Shown here piece by piece: positions 24,122 to 35,425 of a DNA stretch of 64,000 nucleotides (positions are counted from its first letter, which is position 1; each line of letters begins with the position of its first letter). This stretch comes from Atriophallophorus winterbourni (Eukaryota; Platyhelminthes; Trematoda; Plagiorchiida; Microphallidae): positions 124,001 to 188,000 of the forward strand of contig JACCGJ010001294.1 in NCBI GenBank assembly GCA_013407085.1, given 5' to 3'. Made by a program: the position numbers and the translations under genes. Below the pieces are notes generated by a model. The model was not told the origin of the DNA and searched no databases. It saw only the letters and a program-made list of their open reading frames with translations.

Positions 24122-24154
24122 AAACATTCTTGGGGACATTATTGTAGTGGACAC

Positions 24155-24557
24155 TCAGGCTGGTGTCCCCGCGATCCGATATCGCAATGGTTAGTTACGC
24201 TTCAGGATATATCCTCAAACCGTGTTTAATGGCGGTCTTGCACTAAGCATATTCTTATAGTGTTTGCGTAACCTTATGTTATCAAGCTTGTTATGATGCA
24301 TGACAGTGGAAGCCGCAAGGAAGCTGCCGTGCTGATGTCGCTCTACTCGTTCACGAAACTTGTTTGAATGCATGTTTCATTCGAGGTGTAGGCACCTCTC
24401 CCCAGTTTGTTTGTGCTTACTCTCATATAGCAGCCGTAGCAATTCAAGTCCCACCCTTCCCCATCTTTTGGAGTTTTACTTTTTCATGGTTGTATGGCAG
24501 TTAAGCATTCGGTACGTGCTACCGGTGTACTGCTGTCTTTGATGATGATGATGATGA
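24155..24557 (+). mobile_element. RTE 3' end (R6)
   Basis: CAGGCTGGTGTCCCCGCGAT through the 3' UTR to (GAT)n at 24541-24557, about 90 percent like 22610-23032 of R5 by eye. It lies exactly against the broken end of the CR1 endonuclease at 24558, so it probably inserted into that CR1. Confidence 0.85.
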
Positions 24558-25570
24558 CCCTTGGTAGGACGATCTTTTCAAATGACAGTCATACCATCAA
24601 GCAAGATTTCGGCATCTGAAACGGGTGGTGTTAACCATGTCTCAGTTACAGCTATAACGTCGAAATGCCGAGCCGCATGTCGAGCACGAAGTTTACTGAG
24701 CATACCCTGGGCGTTGGTGTGGAAACACTTCAGGCTTTCGCGGTGTAGAGCGGGGTCTTCACAGTTGTTGTGCTTGTTTATTGCGCCGATCCTGGAAGGA
24801 CCGGAGGAGTTAAGTTTTTTGAGGCACAATCTATATCACCGACAGGACCACTTTGAAGTTTGCCACTTCGAGTTTTATCAAGGGCAGAACGGAGGCGGAT
24901 TTTGGAAGGCGCAAAACGTTTGTGTCGATACCAACTTTGTAACGCATCGTTCACCATGGATTCGGATTGGAGAGTCACTTTGAGTAAACGGAGACCTGAG
25001 CCCTTGTAGGTAGGCGATGCAGGCAATCGTTTCAAACCAATAGTCAAAGTATCAATTATTTTACTTTGTTGTTCCATGAAACGCCATTGTTCGCAGTCAT
25101 GAATGGTGTTTCTATTGGCATCCGCGTCATTTACTTCCGGAACTTCATGAATAAAGACGTTTTTCTTGTCGTTATCTTGTTTCCAATTGAAGCTCGCTTC
25201 CTTCTTAGCTTGCCGTTCAATCCATGACACGTCCGGAAATATACGAATGGGTGAGGTTCCGTTGCGCAAGGTGTATGCAGAAAGCAAAATGGATTCAACA
25301 TCTACCAAGGATTTAATCGTGACGCGCAGCAGTCTAGGCTCGCTAATATGTACTGATTTCGGATGTCTGGACAAACGCACAATATTCTCAGCCTCTGAAG
25401 AAATTTTCAATGACTCACATACGGTCCGCCATTGTTGCGCTTCTTGCGCTTGTCGAGTCTTGAAACAGGGTGAAGTCGCTTCCGACACATTCGTGCATAT
25501 CACGGTTAACGCCTCTATGGAACGGGCTGACGATATTTACACAAACTCTGTAGTTTGTGTGAATGAATAA
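24558..25570 (-). mobile_element. CR1 5' half (ORF1 + start of ORF2)
   Basis: Minus-strand ORF1 at 25503-24778, then the start of ORF2 at 24829-24578 containing HTNAQGMLSKLRARHAARHF and DVIAVTETWLTPPVSDAEI, which is the CR1 endonuclease N-terminus with its catalytic Glu. The element is cut at 24558 by the RTE tail. Two copies of GAATAATTTTAGCCAATC and a third CCAAT (25566-25660) lie just upstream of ORF1 and could be the internal promoter region. Confidence 0.75.
24778..25503 (-). pseudogene. CR1 ORF1 (gag-like)
   Basis: 241 codons. The pattern ENIVRLSRHP...RLLRVTIKSLVDVESILLSA...IRIFPDVSWIERQAKKEA...NVFIHEVPE matches the ORF1 products at 31243-30533 and 31774-31505. ORF1 proteins of CR1 bind the element RNA. 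No zinc finger is seen in this part. Start uncertain. Confidence 0.6.
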
Positions 25571-25826
25571 TTTTAGCCAATCAAATAACCGACCTATCAA
25601 AGCTGACGAAATTGTCACAAAATCATTCAGAATAATTTTAGCCAATCCAATAACCCACCAATCAGATGTCAATGAACGAACGCTCAAGGTTTTGTGGTTT
25701 GTGTATATTATGAAAAACAAATTTATTTGGTGCGATTACTTACAAATCAAAAGTAGACAGGCCTGATAGCCTGATTCGGCCCCGGCAACACGTTCACTCC
25801 ATGTGAGACGTGACTCGGCTTAGTAC

Positions 25827-26161
25827 CTATCGATTTTTGTGTATCCTACACTGGTCACCACCGACAATCGACCCACGCAGCTCAAGTGCCTTGGCTGACT
25901 TCGAAGTGACTGGTTGCTGAGAGACTATATTCCAGCCTGGAACGACCTGACATCGCTGGGCCCGTTCAAATGTCAATTCTTGATCAGAAGTCTCCTCTGA
26001 CCAGACTTCTTGGAAGGGAACTGTGTAACAACATTGTTTTACTGTGCCCAACAATTGACCTTGATACACACTCCCCGTTGATTCGTGTTCCGTGATTGCT
26101 TCCACTGCACCTTCGTGCACCTTTTGGCTACCGCGATAAATCTTCCATCTCCTGTGCCTTA
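25827..26161 (-). repeat. About 135-bp direct repeat, copy 2, with adjoining ORF
   Basis: 26025-26161 repeats 23983-24121. The minus ORF extends through it to 25827 (97 codons) without a recognised domain. Confidence 0.6.
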
Positions 26162-26637
26162 TCTATATAATTAAAATCCTCCAACCTCTGTAAAAAAACA
26201 GCAAACAAAGCTGAATTATTAATTTCATGAGCAAAGCTCAAAGATTAATAGCACATCTACGGCATCGAGTATTTTTAAATAAATAGCCAACATTATTAGT
26301 AGTGTGATGATTGGCTAATGGAGATCGACACCAAATTTTGCACACTTGCATTCAATGTTCTGTATGTAAGAAATCAAAAGCCTGATCCAGGTAAAGTGTC
26401 GCATACAATGCTTTGAGTAGAAATGGCAATTTGGGGCTGCTATCTCTGTCCTTAGACCGTCGTTTTACTGTTAAACTGCATCAGTACAGTATAACCATCG
26501 CAGGAAAGAGGGTAGGAAGCGGTCACGTCTATAACAAGGTGCAGAACTAGAATGAGGCGTATAACCTCCCCAAGTATCGTGAAAGCGACAGCAGTATGAG
26601 GTAGTTTACCTAGTGTTTCGGCTGTTATACGCCAAAA

Positions 26638-26678
<41 letters not shown>
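26638..26678. repeat. (AT)n microsatellite
   Basis: About 20 AT units. Confidence 0.95.
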
Positions 26679-26684
<6 letters not shown>

Positions 26685-27044
26685 GACCAAAAAATATAAG
26701 TCTAGCACTACACACAAAATGGCAAAAATGGAAAGAACTCACTAAAAGACCAAAGGAGCAAATGTCCAATGAAAGATCCGTAACGTCCAACGATAGCGAA
26801 GTAATCCACACAGGAAAATCCAAGAAATGGAATACAAGGTGCAGAAAGCGCTAAAATGTTGGATAATCCGTTAATCACAATTCCGGCACGGAGTAAAGCA
26901 CCAGGCTTCACAACCACGGAAGAAGTCCGAGTTCGAAATTGTATTGACCGCCAAAACGTATAATGTACAAGCATTGATACAGATGAAGTGTACATGGCCA
27001 GAAAAACGAATGACTATATAAGGCCAAAAATTGTATGTACAAAA

Positions 27045-27291
27045 TACGAAGCTCTGTCTTATCTCTATAATCACTTTTAGAAAAAATCACGGTAACCTTG
27101 CCTTTATCTGCCTTAGTGATCACTATTTCCTCTTCTTTTCGGAATTTAAGGAGTGCTTGTTGTTCATCTCGCGTAAGGTTCATTTTTCCTGGTTGTTGTT
27201 TTATGATATTACTAGATATATCCAGAAAGCTCTGAGCATTGGTGTAACAGTATGATAGAGATTTGATTTTTGTTGACGATGAAGAGCTCAT
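27045..27291 (-). pseudogene. Penelope-like element, RT N-terminal fragment
   Basis: The minus-strand frame reads NLTRDEQQALLKFRKEEEIV followed by ITKADKGKVTVIFSKSDYRDK. The block I-x-ADKG-x-x-V at the start of the RT is diagnostic of Penelope-like retroelements (consensus DIVI-x-x-ADKGG-x-x-V). The frame loses similarity near 27045. Only this segment survives; no GIY-YIG nuclease is seen. Relevant because Penelope-like elements are known to carry hammerhead ribozymes in their terminal repeats. Confidence 0.65.
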
Positions 27292-27536
27292 AGTAGTGGA
27301 TTCGCCGACTTGGTCGGCTGCCTCACGTTTTTTTGACTCAGGTGCATTTTATTGACTTCAATTCAATTCAATTCAATTTTAATGGTCTAAAAAGCTTATA
27401 GCTTGACAAAAACCACAGAATAATATGGGAATTACGAATAACATTGGTAGAAAAACGGGATTTGTTTGCTCACTGAGCAGTTCAGGAATCAAGTAAAAAT
27501 CCATTGGACAGAAACTGTTTTTAAAGTTCAAAACTT

Positions 27537-28409
27537 TTATGGTGTAAAATATATAGGTTCAAAGTTTAGATTGGTCAACATAAAATTGTCCAAATTCGAT
27601 TTGAATATATCCAAGTTAGGTGAATGTGCAACATTACAAGGTAGGGAGTTACAGGTAAAGCATACACGTACAGAATAAAAGTACCTTCGACAGTTTAGTC
27701 TCGCGTCGGGAATAAGTACTGTATAGTCGTTACTCCGGCTGGTTCTGGTTGGTAGTCGCGTGAATAGTTGATTTAGGGGATTGTTGGGGGTATGCAGTTT
27801 ATTGAACATAAGTATCAAATCACCTATAAGACGGCGGTAGCGAGAGTCGAATAGATTAAGACTTGCAATACTATCTTCGTATTGTTTGTGCTTCAAACCG
27901 CGTACGAGCTTGGTGGCCCGATGATATATTCTCTGCAAGAGTCAGATGTTATTCTGTAGCCAGGGTGACCAAGCCTGAACCGCATACTCCATGGTTGGCC
28001 TCAAGTACGTATTAATTATTCGATGAACGGTTTGCTTAGTGAAACTCCCGAACACGCGTTTTAGCAGTAGCAGTACTCGTGACGTCTTTTCATAGACAGC
28101 TGTGACGTTATGTGACGGTTTCAAAGTGCTGCTCGCCCACAGACGTAAGTCCTTCTCCTTGTCAGTACTTTCAAGAATATGGTAACCAAGGGTGTAGGAG
28201 TACTCGAAATGTCTTTCAACAGCCAGGACCTGGCATTTTCTGACATTGAAAGGTAGTTCATTTTTAACTGACCAGTCTTGTAAGGCATCGATATCCAGCT
28301 GAAGCTCTCTGCAATCCTCAGTTGTACGTACTTGTGTCCACAGCTCGATGTCATCCGAAAATAACAAGATTTTGCAGCGAACAAGTTTAGGTAAGTCGTT
28401 GACATACAT
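27537..28409 (-). pseudogene. CR1 RT palm/thumb and C-terminus
   Basis: 28409-27942 begins MYVNDLPKLVRC and contains FSDDIELW (FADD box altered), then CQVLAVERHFEYSYTLGYHI, VLLLLKRVFGSFTKQTVHRI and PTMEYAVQAWSPWL. 27938-27537 continues RIYHRATKLVRGLKHKQYED, RRYFYSVRVCFTCNSLP. A break at about 27940 separates the two frames. Confidence 0.85.
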
Positions 28410-28495
28410 CAGGAAATAAGTGGTCCAAGCACTGATCCCTGCGGCACCCCAATCATTACTGCAATAGGTCGTGACAAAGCACCATCAACCCTTAC

Positions 28496-29023
28496 TCAAA
28501 TGACACGGTCGCGGAGATAATCCTCAAACCAGGCTAGTAATGAACCCTTGATTCCATATAGCTTCATCTTTTGTCTGTGGTTGACACGATCGAATGCTTT
28601 TGGCATACCAAGATAACAAGCGTGTACTGTGAGACCTTTGTCTACAGCTTGTGTCCAGTCATCGAGGGCGAGCAGAAGGTTTGAAAGGCAATAGTGTCTT
28701 TTTCTGAAGCCGTGTTGTTCGAATGCGAGCAAGCAATTGTCTTCCAGATGTTTTGTGACGCTGTTTGCTACAAGGCGTTCCATTATTTTAGAGATCACCG
28801 GTAGTAGTGTTACTGGTCGATAGTTGGATACTTCGGAACAATTTCCTCCTTTGTGGATGGGGGTAATGATGCCATTCTTCCAATCACAGGGAACGAACCT
28901 TTGGGTTAAAAAGAGGTTAAACAAGTATGTGAAAGGCGTGCACAAAGTATAAGCACAGTTTTTAAGAATCAACAGGTTAATTTCATCATCTCCGGGAGAT
29001 TTTCTCGTGTTGAGATTTAGCAA
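28496..29023 (-). pseudogene. CR1 RT fingers/palm
   Basis: Contains NTRKSPGDDEINLLILK, WKNGIITPIHKGGNCSEVSN, YRPVTLLPVISKIMERLV, FEQHGFRKRHYCLSNLL and PKAFDRVNHRQKMKLYGIKG, the ordered RT blocks of CR1. The catalytic LDFAKAFD is degraded to LGMPKAFD. Confidence 0.85.
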
Positions 29024-29436
29024 TGTGCGGAGGACACTCTACAAGGTAGTAGTTAGCTGTTGTAAAACATTTTCGGGTGAGATGACAGGAGTTGAGGGAC
29101 AGGTAACGGTGTTTCGTGGGCTGAAGGCAGTGGGAGAGAAATGGGCTAGAACTTCGGCAGATTGCGATGCTGTGGTTGTTGTTCCATCACGTGTGTTTAG
29201 AGCGGCAACTCCTGGTTTCACCCTTGACCGGTTATTTATGATCTGGTAGAGAATTTTGGGGTTTGTTTCCATTTTGTAGAGTAAATGATATTGATAATTC
29301 AGTTTGTCATCAACAACAAGTTTGTTTACCTTATTTCTCAGCAAACGGAATGTCTCCCAACTCTCAACAGTGGTATCATGTCGATGAGCTCGCCTTGCAG
29401 CATTTCGCAGGGACAACCATTTTCTTGTTCGGCTTC

Positions 29437-30474
29437 TTAGCTTAAATGCATATCCATTTTTTGCACCTTAGGAACAAGATGAGATTGCATTTCAACGGCA
29501 AATTTAAGTTCGGTTATCATCCACTGCCACTGATCGTGCACGTTGTCGGACTTAAGACCAGGGTCTGTGGCGTTCATAAGAGTAGATTTAAGTTGTGGAA
29601 TATCAATTTTTCTAATAACCTTGTTGATGTCACATGTTTTGATTGCCTGGCAAATATAATCAAACGGTATAACTAAGTGGTCACTGAGTCCTATTGGAGC
29701 TTCATAAGTGAGACATTCAATCACGTGCTCTTTATTTGTCTGTATTAGGTCCAAGATAGACGGCGTATTAGTACCTTGAAATCGGGTATTGCTGAAAATA
29801 TGGTTGTAGAGTGGATTTTCTTCGAGCAACTGTTAAAATAAATTACTTAAGGAATTTTCTGGATGAACTGAATTTCCCTTTAAGTTCGGCAGATTAAAGT
29901 CCATGATCAGTCTGCCGAGGTATCTGGTAGCCGCTAAGCGTATATTTGCAAGTAATGCTGAATTGTAAGATTTGTCGGCTGAGGGCGAACGGTAAATCAC
30001 ACCCACTATGTATTTTTCCCCTGCTGTTACATTCAGTGAACACCATAATGTGTCTTGCAGTTGTAAATCTTCGTCAGTGATCACTTGGCAGAACTGTCTC
30101 CGAACGTGGTAAAGCACAACACCACCTCCTCGAGTCAGGCGATCGCGACGAAGTAGAGACATACCTCCAATGGCAACTTCATTGTCTGTCAAAGTTGGAA
30201 GATACCATGTCTCAGTTACAGCAATCACGTCTGGCGAGTGTGTGGTAGTTAGTTCAGTCAATTCGTGTAGTTTGTTTGTCAAGCATTGGGCATTCGTATA
30301 CAAAAATTTGACAGTCGATGTTGACAGCAAAGACGGTTCATTTGAGCAGGTAATTTGAGTACGTGTCAAAGATGGTGGGTAAATTACATCACCGACTCCG
30401 ATAGAGTCGGTCGATATCCGTATTTCGAGCAGGAGTCCCGGCATCACTGTGCTAAGTACCAAGAGGTCCGGCAA
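29437..30474 (-). pseudogene. CR1 endonuclease
   Basis: Two frames. 30474-29833: LYTNAQCLTNKLHELTEL, SPDVIAVTETWYLPTLTD (catalytic Glu), RGGGVVLYH, IVGVIYRSPSADK, IMDFNLPNL (GDFNLP motif with Gly lost). 29829-29437: TNTPSILDLIQTNKEHVIE and APIGLSDHLVIPFDY (SDH catalytic His motif). Broken at about 29830. Confidence 0.85.
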
Positions 30475-30532
30475 CTTCCACGATAGAGCCGGTTTTCTGG
30501 TGTTTACTGATAATTTTGATCTCTCGTGGAGC

Positions 30533-31243
30533 TTAGTATCGATACTGTTTACAGTTATTAAGCACGAAGTTCACCATAGTGGGGGTCAAAAGTGTCAGCT
30601 TAGTGGGTCGTGGACCATTACCTTCGTAATTCGATGACTTCGGGATTCGGAACGTATCGTTAACCGTTACATTGGTGGTTTGGATAGCATTACTAATAAA
30701 TCTCCACTGTTGTATGTCGTGGTTGGATTTACACTTTGTATCTGAACCGGTGGCGTCTTCTGGGACATTTAAGAAAATAAGGGTGCGCTTGTTGCGATCG
30801 TTTGTTTTATTTTGGTTACCTTCTGGTGGCGATTTTGCCCGCTCCGACCAGGGCACATCAACAAATACACGAGATGTATTTTCCATGCCGTCCCGTAGCA
30901 AGTATGTCGACAGAAGTACATCTTCTAAATCCTTCTTATTTTGCACTACTACCTTGAGCAACCGCAGCTTATCTTGGTGTAGCGTTTTAAGAGGACGACT
31001 CAAGCGAATCAACGAAACCGGGTGGATCGCTTTGAGATTCATGCTAGTGCACAGTTTCAACCATTTAGCCAAATCACTCTGGTGTCTATTCGACAATAGC
31101 GTCTCAGTCGACTCTGGTACGCTGGTGCAGATAACACTAAGAGAAATTCCTTTCGATGCAACTTCCGCTAATGGGGCTTTCGATGTGAAGGATTTCGGCT
31201 TCAAGACGTTTCCAACACTTTGCTGGGTGCTGTGCTGCAACAA
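30533..31243 (-). pseudogene. CR1 ORF1 (gag-like), downstream copy
   Basis: 236 codons. LVSLIRLSRPL-like block, KLRLLKVVVQNKKDLEDVLL, RVFVDVPWSERAKSPP, RTLIFLNVPEDATGSD, IQQWRFISN, PTKLTLLTPTMVNFVLNNCK. Homologous block by block to 25503-24778 and to 31774-31290 immediately upstream. It lacks the Cys-rich start seen in the upstream copy. Confidence 0.65.
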
Positions 31244-31254
31244 TTTAACCTTTT

Positions 31255-32400
31255 TGGTAGCAAAATCATTTCAGAAACAATAGTGTTCGTGCGTTTTATG
31301 TCGTATACAGCCCGAATATGAATTTCAGAAGGTGCAAATTTTCGACATTGTTACCACGCCTCGAGTATTATATCCTTCATCTCATCTGTGCGGAATGATA
31401 TTTTGAGAGGAGGAGGCTGATGCGTTTCTTTTTTAGGCATAAGGCGCATAACGTAAGTAAAAATCTCCATTCACTGCAATCGTGTTGTGGACGTTTGCTG
31501 GATTCTATTCTACTTCGTTAGAAATGGGTACACCATGAACGATAACAGCTCTGCGATTTGTAGCCTCTCTTGCTAGCTCCGAATTATTATGACGAATTTG
31601 CCCTTCTTCCCAAGGAACGTCCGGAAATATTCGCACAGTCGATTTGTTTACAACTGAGAGGGATGAGGCGAGCAACATATTTCCTACATCTTGGACAGAC
31701 ATGAGCACTAGACGCAGTAACCTGGGTGTGTTCGCACGAGGTGAGTTTGGGGGTCTAAATAATGGTGTCAGCACGCAGGTGGACAGTGATGTCTAAGCTT
31801 CTGCAAAGGTCATTCCATTGTTTCCTATCATCTGCTTCGCGTTGTTTCAGCGATGGCGAATTTGATTCAATGAGATTACTACAAATTACCGTTAGATCTT
31901 CAATGTTTGTCTTTTTGGGGTTTTATTGTTCAAACTCTTCGGTCTAAGCTTATGCACATCCTTCGATAATTCAGAACTTTTATTCACTCGACTACAGGAC
32001 TGATTCGCAGACTCATCGGTCGTACCGAGCTGTTGGAAGTAACCTTGGTCGATTTCTGGAGCAATCAGCGTTCCCGCAGTACTTAGCGCTTCCCTGTAAC
32101 GCTTGCGGTTAATGTGGTTAGGGACTGCGTTCAGAACTGGTTTCAGCGCTTTCTGACACGCAAGTGTTTGGAAAACTCTAACGTGTTTTCAAGCCGTTTA
32201 AGGTTCGCCTCTACAGGGAACATGCGTCTTTCCATAATTGAATCAGAGTTTTCGGATCTTGATAAATCACTAGTTACTTTCAATCTGCATGGATTACATA
32301 TATAGCAGATACCTGGTAATTTTTCATCAATAATTAGAGTCACAGATTCAGGTGATAAATACATTTCACAGTTCGCATGAATAGCAATTGAACACTAGTA
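31255..32400 (-). pseudogene. Second CR1 ORF1, directly upstream
   Basis: Begins near 32364 with VTLIIDEKLPGICYICNPCR (Cys pairs, possible remnant of a PHD/zinc-finger start), then a charged segment, then LLRLVLMSVQDVGNMLLASS, RIFPDVPWEEGQI and RAVIVHGVPISNEVE (31774-31505), and finally FAPSEIHIRAV with SEMILLPKR near 31330-31260. It ends where the downstream ORF1 begins. Frameshifted several times. Confidence 0.6.
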
Positions 32401-33165
32401 ACATTTAACTTGACGCGATCTGAAAGTTACCAGCTTTTGACAAAGCTAGCACTTTTTACTAGCCTCGTCGTCAGGTCCGTTTAAGGTCAAGTTGTCTGTC
32501 ATCGTTACAAATTCGCGAGATCGAGTCGATAAACTGAGCGAAGCGGTCGAATATCGATCGGTGTCTCTCGGTGGAGTGCAAGAACTGGTGGATGTGATGC
32601 AGTGCAATCCAACGGACAGTAAAATGGCGTACACTTTCACGTAAAGGCTGTTCTGTGATATTTGATCCGACAATGTTTGAATAACTGTCAGTAAGTACCA
32701 AATAGCGAGATCTTCTTGATGGTATCCGAGTTGTTGCGTTATTCTGGATTAGAATCAATGTTGCACGCGTATGCAATGTTGGGTAGAAACTGGGAAATTT
32801 GATTTTCAAGAATTCACGTTTCTTGAAAATAGTATATTCCGAATGAGGAAGTTGAGACGAGTTCAATGATATAAGAACTGTCTAGATCCGTCAATAGAGC
32901 GAGCAATAAGATCTAAAAGTATGAGAGCACAACTTTGTACGTCCACATCGTAGCCTGTTTGATAAACATCATTGGTTCATTAACATTGCGTTGAGGGATT
33001 AGAAAAGGCACAATTGAACTGGTGCGGCAAGCAGAGGGGTGTTGATGAGATTCGAGTATGAAAGAGGAGTGTTCGAATAAAAATCAAGTTGGACGTGGTC
33101 AAGGTCGATGTTACCTGAAAAGGTAAATTAAAATGGTTAATGGCTAACATGTGAAGGCTTTATAA
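32401..33165. other. No recognised feature
   Basis: Minus ORF 32866-32471 (131 codons) has no recognised domain; nothing else supported. Confidence 0.4.
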
Positions 33166-33194
33166 TATATGGCAACGAGAAAGCAGCAAAACCA

Positions 33195-33695
33195 CTCGAT
33201 CATCATCATCATCATCATGAAGCACAAGTCTGAAGCCAGACAAAGTGCCAAGCAATATGAGGCAGGAAAAGCAGATGAGCAAGCGCATGAAAAAGGGACA
33301 CCAGGCAAGCGGGATATAGAGTGCTTGGAGAGTTGGTTCATTATGTTTTGGCGACTACTCATGAGTACCAAGTCCTTCGAAATATTCACAAAGTTTATCA
33401 TGACGGTCCACATAGGAAGCACTGGACTCGAGTTTCGCTCTTATTTGAGCTCATCAGCAGTGCATATCCTGTCTCGGGTCGGATTCGAACCCTGGATCTT
33501 CATCATTGTAGTCTCATGACTTACGGCCTGAGCTACCGTCCACCGTTTGACCGATCGCGATTAAGAATGCATGAATGTTTCTCCAGACTGGTACATTTGA
33601 TTAGCGTCACATGCCCGACCAGTCGCGAAGGAGCAAGCAACATCTGTTGTGGTCGTCCAACCGATCTAATCTCCTTGTCAGGTATACAAAAGCAA
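33195..33695 (-). mobile_element. tRNA-headed SINE with (GAT)n tail, copy 1
   Basis: Minus strand, 5' to 3': an upstream module (CTAATCAAATGTACCAGTCT with GGAGAAA), a tRNA-like module with A-box-like GGTAGCTCAGGCCG and B box GGTTCGAATCC (33480-33490), a body (GATATGCACTGCTGATGAGC, GGTACTCATGAGTAGTCG), and a tail of GAT/ATG repeats at 33199-33218. Same modules in the same order at 52295-52575. A pol III promoter is expected from the boxes. Sharing the (GAT)n tail with RTE suggests RTE drives its mobility (inference). Confidence 0.75.
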
Positions 33696-34230
33696 ATGCG
33701 AAAAAGCAGCTTGTTTTGTACTTTCAGTGCATGCGATTGACGGAGTGTGAAAATTCGATCTATGCCCCCTCGGCCGGCGCGAAACCCAGTTTGCTCCTCA
33801 CGGATTTGCTCTTTTTGTTTGGTACTCAATCAGTGAAGCAGAATGGACGCCAGTATTATAGGAGCTACTGAAATCAGACTGATACCCCGATGATTTTCAC
33901 AGGAATCGCGCCGTCCTTTTTTGAAAATAGGAGCAATTACTGATTCTCTCCAAGGATCGGAACGCGTTCCTCAGTCCATATGTTGGCGAACAGCGCTTGA
34001 AGTTCGCAAACTAAAGCGAGACCGCGATCTTTGAACAATGACGGAAGCAAAGCATCAGCACCTGATTCCCGATGGCGCTTAAGGCTCCGGACTACACTGT
34101 AAATATCTGATTGAGTCGGAGCCTCAAGAGAAATCGACCGTGGGGTACAGTGCTCTGTATTCTCGAAATCAATGGGTGCAGAAGGCCAGTTAAGCTGTGC
34201 TTTCGAATGTTCTGCCTGTGCATGTTGAAA

Positions 34231-34389
34231 ACTGGCAAACCATTTACTTCAAGTATCACCTCAATGGTGCCTGGTCGCCAGCTTCCAGTAGTTGTGATGA
34301 GTTAAAACAATTTTCTGAAATTGCCTACAGCTACCGCAGATTATATTTACGTAGCCTTAGAACTCCACAAATTTTTCCTGTTGGTTCTC
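34231..34389. repeat. About 155-bp insertion flanked by ACTGGCAA
   Basis: Absent from R3 at the matching point (near 16292). Flanked on both sides by ACTGGCAA, which looks like a target-site duplication. Internal sequence unrecognised; no tail or TIR seen. Confidence 0.5.
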
Positions 34390-34921
34390 AAACTGGCAAC
34401 CAGTTCACGTTTAATAAGCCTTCGTGCGCATCATGTATGTTACCAGCAGAAAGCAACTGACGTTGGTCCATTAATAAGAGAGAATTCGCAGAAACCCAGC
34501 GTTTAGCTACACGGGAAGTCAGCCCACAACTATCCCACGCGGCTGTTTCCAAGTAGGTTTGAATCCAACTCCATTGTTCATCAATACTATTTTGAGAAAC
34601 TGTAAAAAGATGCAAACTCAAATTGGCTTGAAGCCGTCGGAGAACCAGAAGATCATTAAACCTGGCAACATTCAACTGCCTTGCAACATTTCTACGTTTC
34701 CTATCAAAACGCATCGAGAGCTCAGCACAGACTAACGCATGATCGGTCTCTAGACAGGTGCCACAGTATAAACGCGATCTTGCAAACCTTCTGCGCACGA
34801 GTAGCTCATAGCGGTATGGTCAATTTGCGTGAACGAGGCCGCGGATGGAGATCTCCAGGTGGAGCAGTGACGCTTCGAATGGCGGAATTTAATACGGGCA
34901 AGGTAGAGTCTGTGCTCTAAG

Positions 34922-35133
34922 CACAAGAAGAAGAAGAAGAAGAAAAATGGCTTTATTTGAGTACACGAATTTTCAGCGATACAATTAATTCGACCACACG
35001 TAATAAAATGTACATTTTGAAAAGACATGTCAAACAAGATTGATCCCACTTATGTTATTATACTGTTAGTTTCTTCCTCAAATCGAGATTAACTCTTGTA
35101 TGATCAACCAAATATCGAGCCAGGTAAGGAATA
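34922..35133 (-). mobile_element. Short retroelement insertion with (CTT)n tail, copy 1
   Basis: Absent from R3. On the minus strand it ends GAAAATTCGTGTACTC, AATAAAGCCATTTT, then (CTT)n at 34925-34942. The terminal about 45 bp match 35426-35470, which is in the opposite orientation. Non-coding. Confidence 0.7.
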
Positions 35134-35425
35134 AAAGAAGCTTAGCATTCTTTCCCCTTTGTCATTACGATGACAATCGAGACCAAACCTTCCACCTGTG
35201 AAATGCTCGTCACCAGCTAGGACAACGATGTCACTATTCGATGTAAGTCTAATGGGTTCTTGTAATTTTCCATAAAACTCATCCTTGTCTAGTTCAGAGC
35301 TACATAGGCAGCATAGGCAGCAACCACAAATAGGTTGCGGGATTTATTGCGAAATCGGCCAGTCCTGTCTAACTGTGCGACCTCAGCTCGCTCATTCAAG
35401 ACGATTCCGACACCAGCTTGACCAG

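Larger units (their letters stand above)
27358..31250 (-). mobile_element. Near full-length CR1 element
   Basis: Order on the minus strand: ORF1 31243-30533; ORF2 endonuclease 30474-29437; linker 29416-29039; RT 29023-27942; C-terminus 27938-27537; 3' UTR; tail (AATTG)n at 27359-27380. Breaks: several frameshifts and stops (near 29835, 29430, 29035, 28450, 27940). The first RT catalytic box reads LGMPKAFDRVNH and the second FSDDIELW instead of FADD, so the enzyme would be dead even if rejoined. Confidence 0.88.

Noticed and set aside
30672..31283. 203-codon plus ORF
   Set aside because: Antisense of CR1 ORF1.
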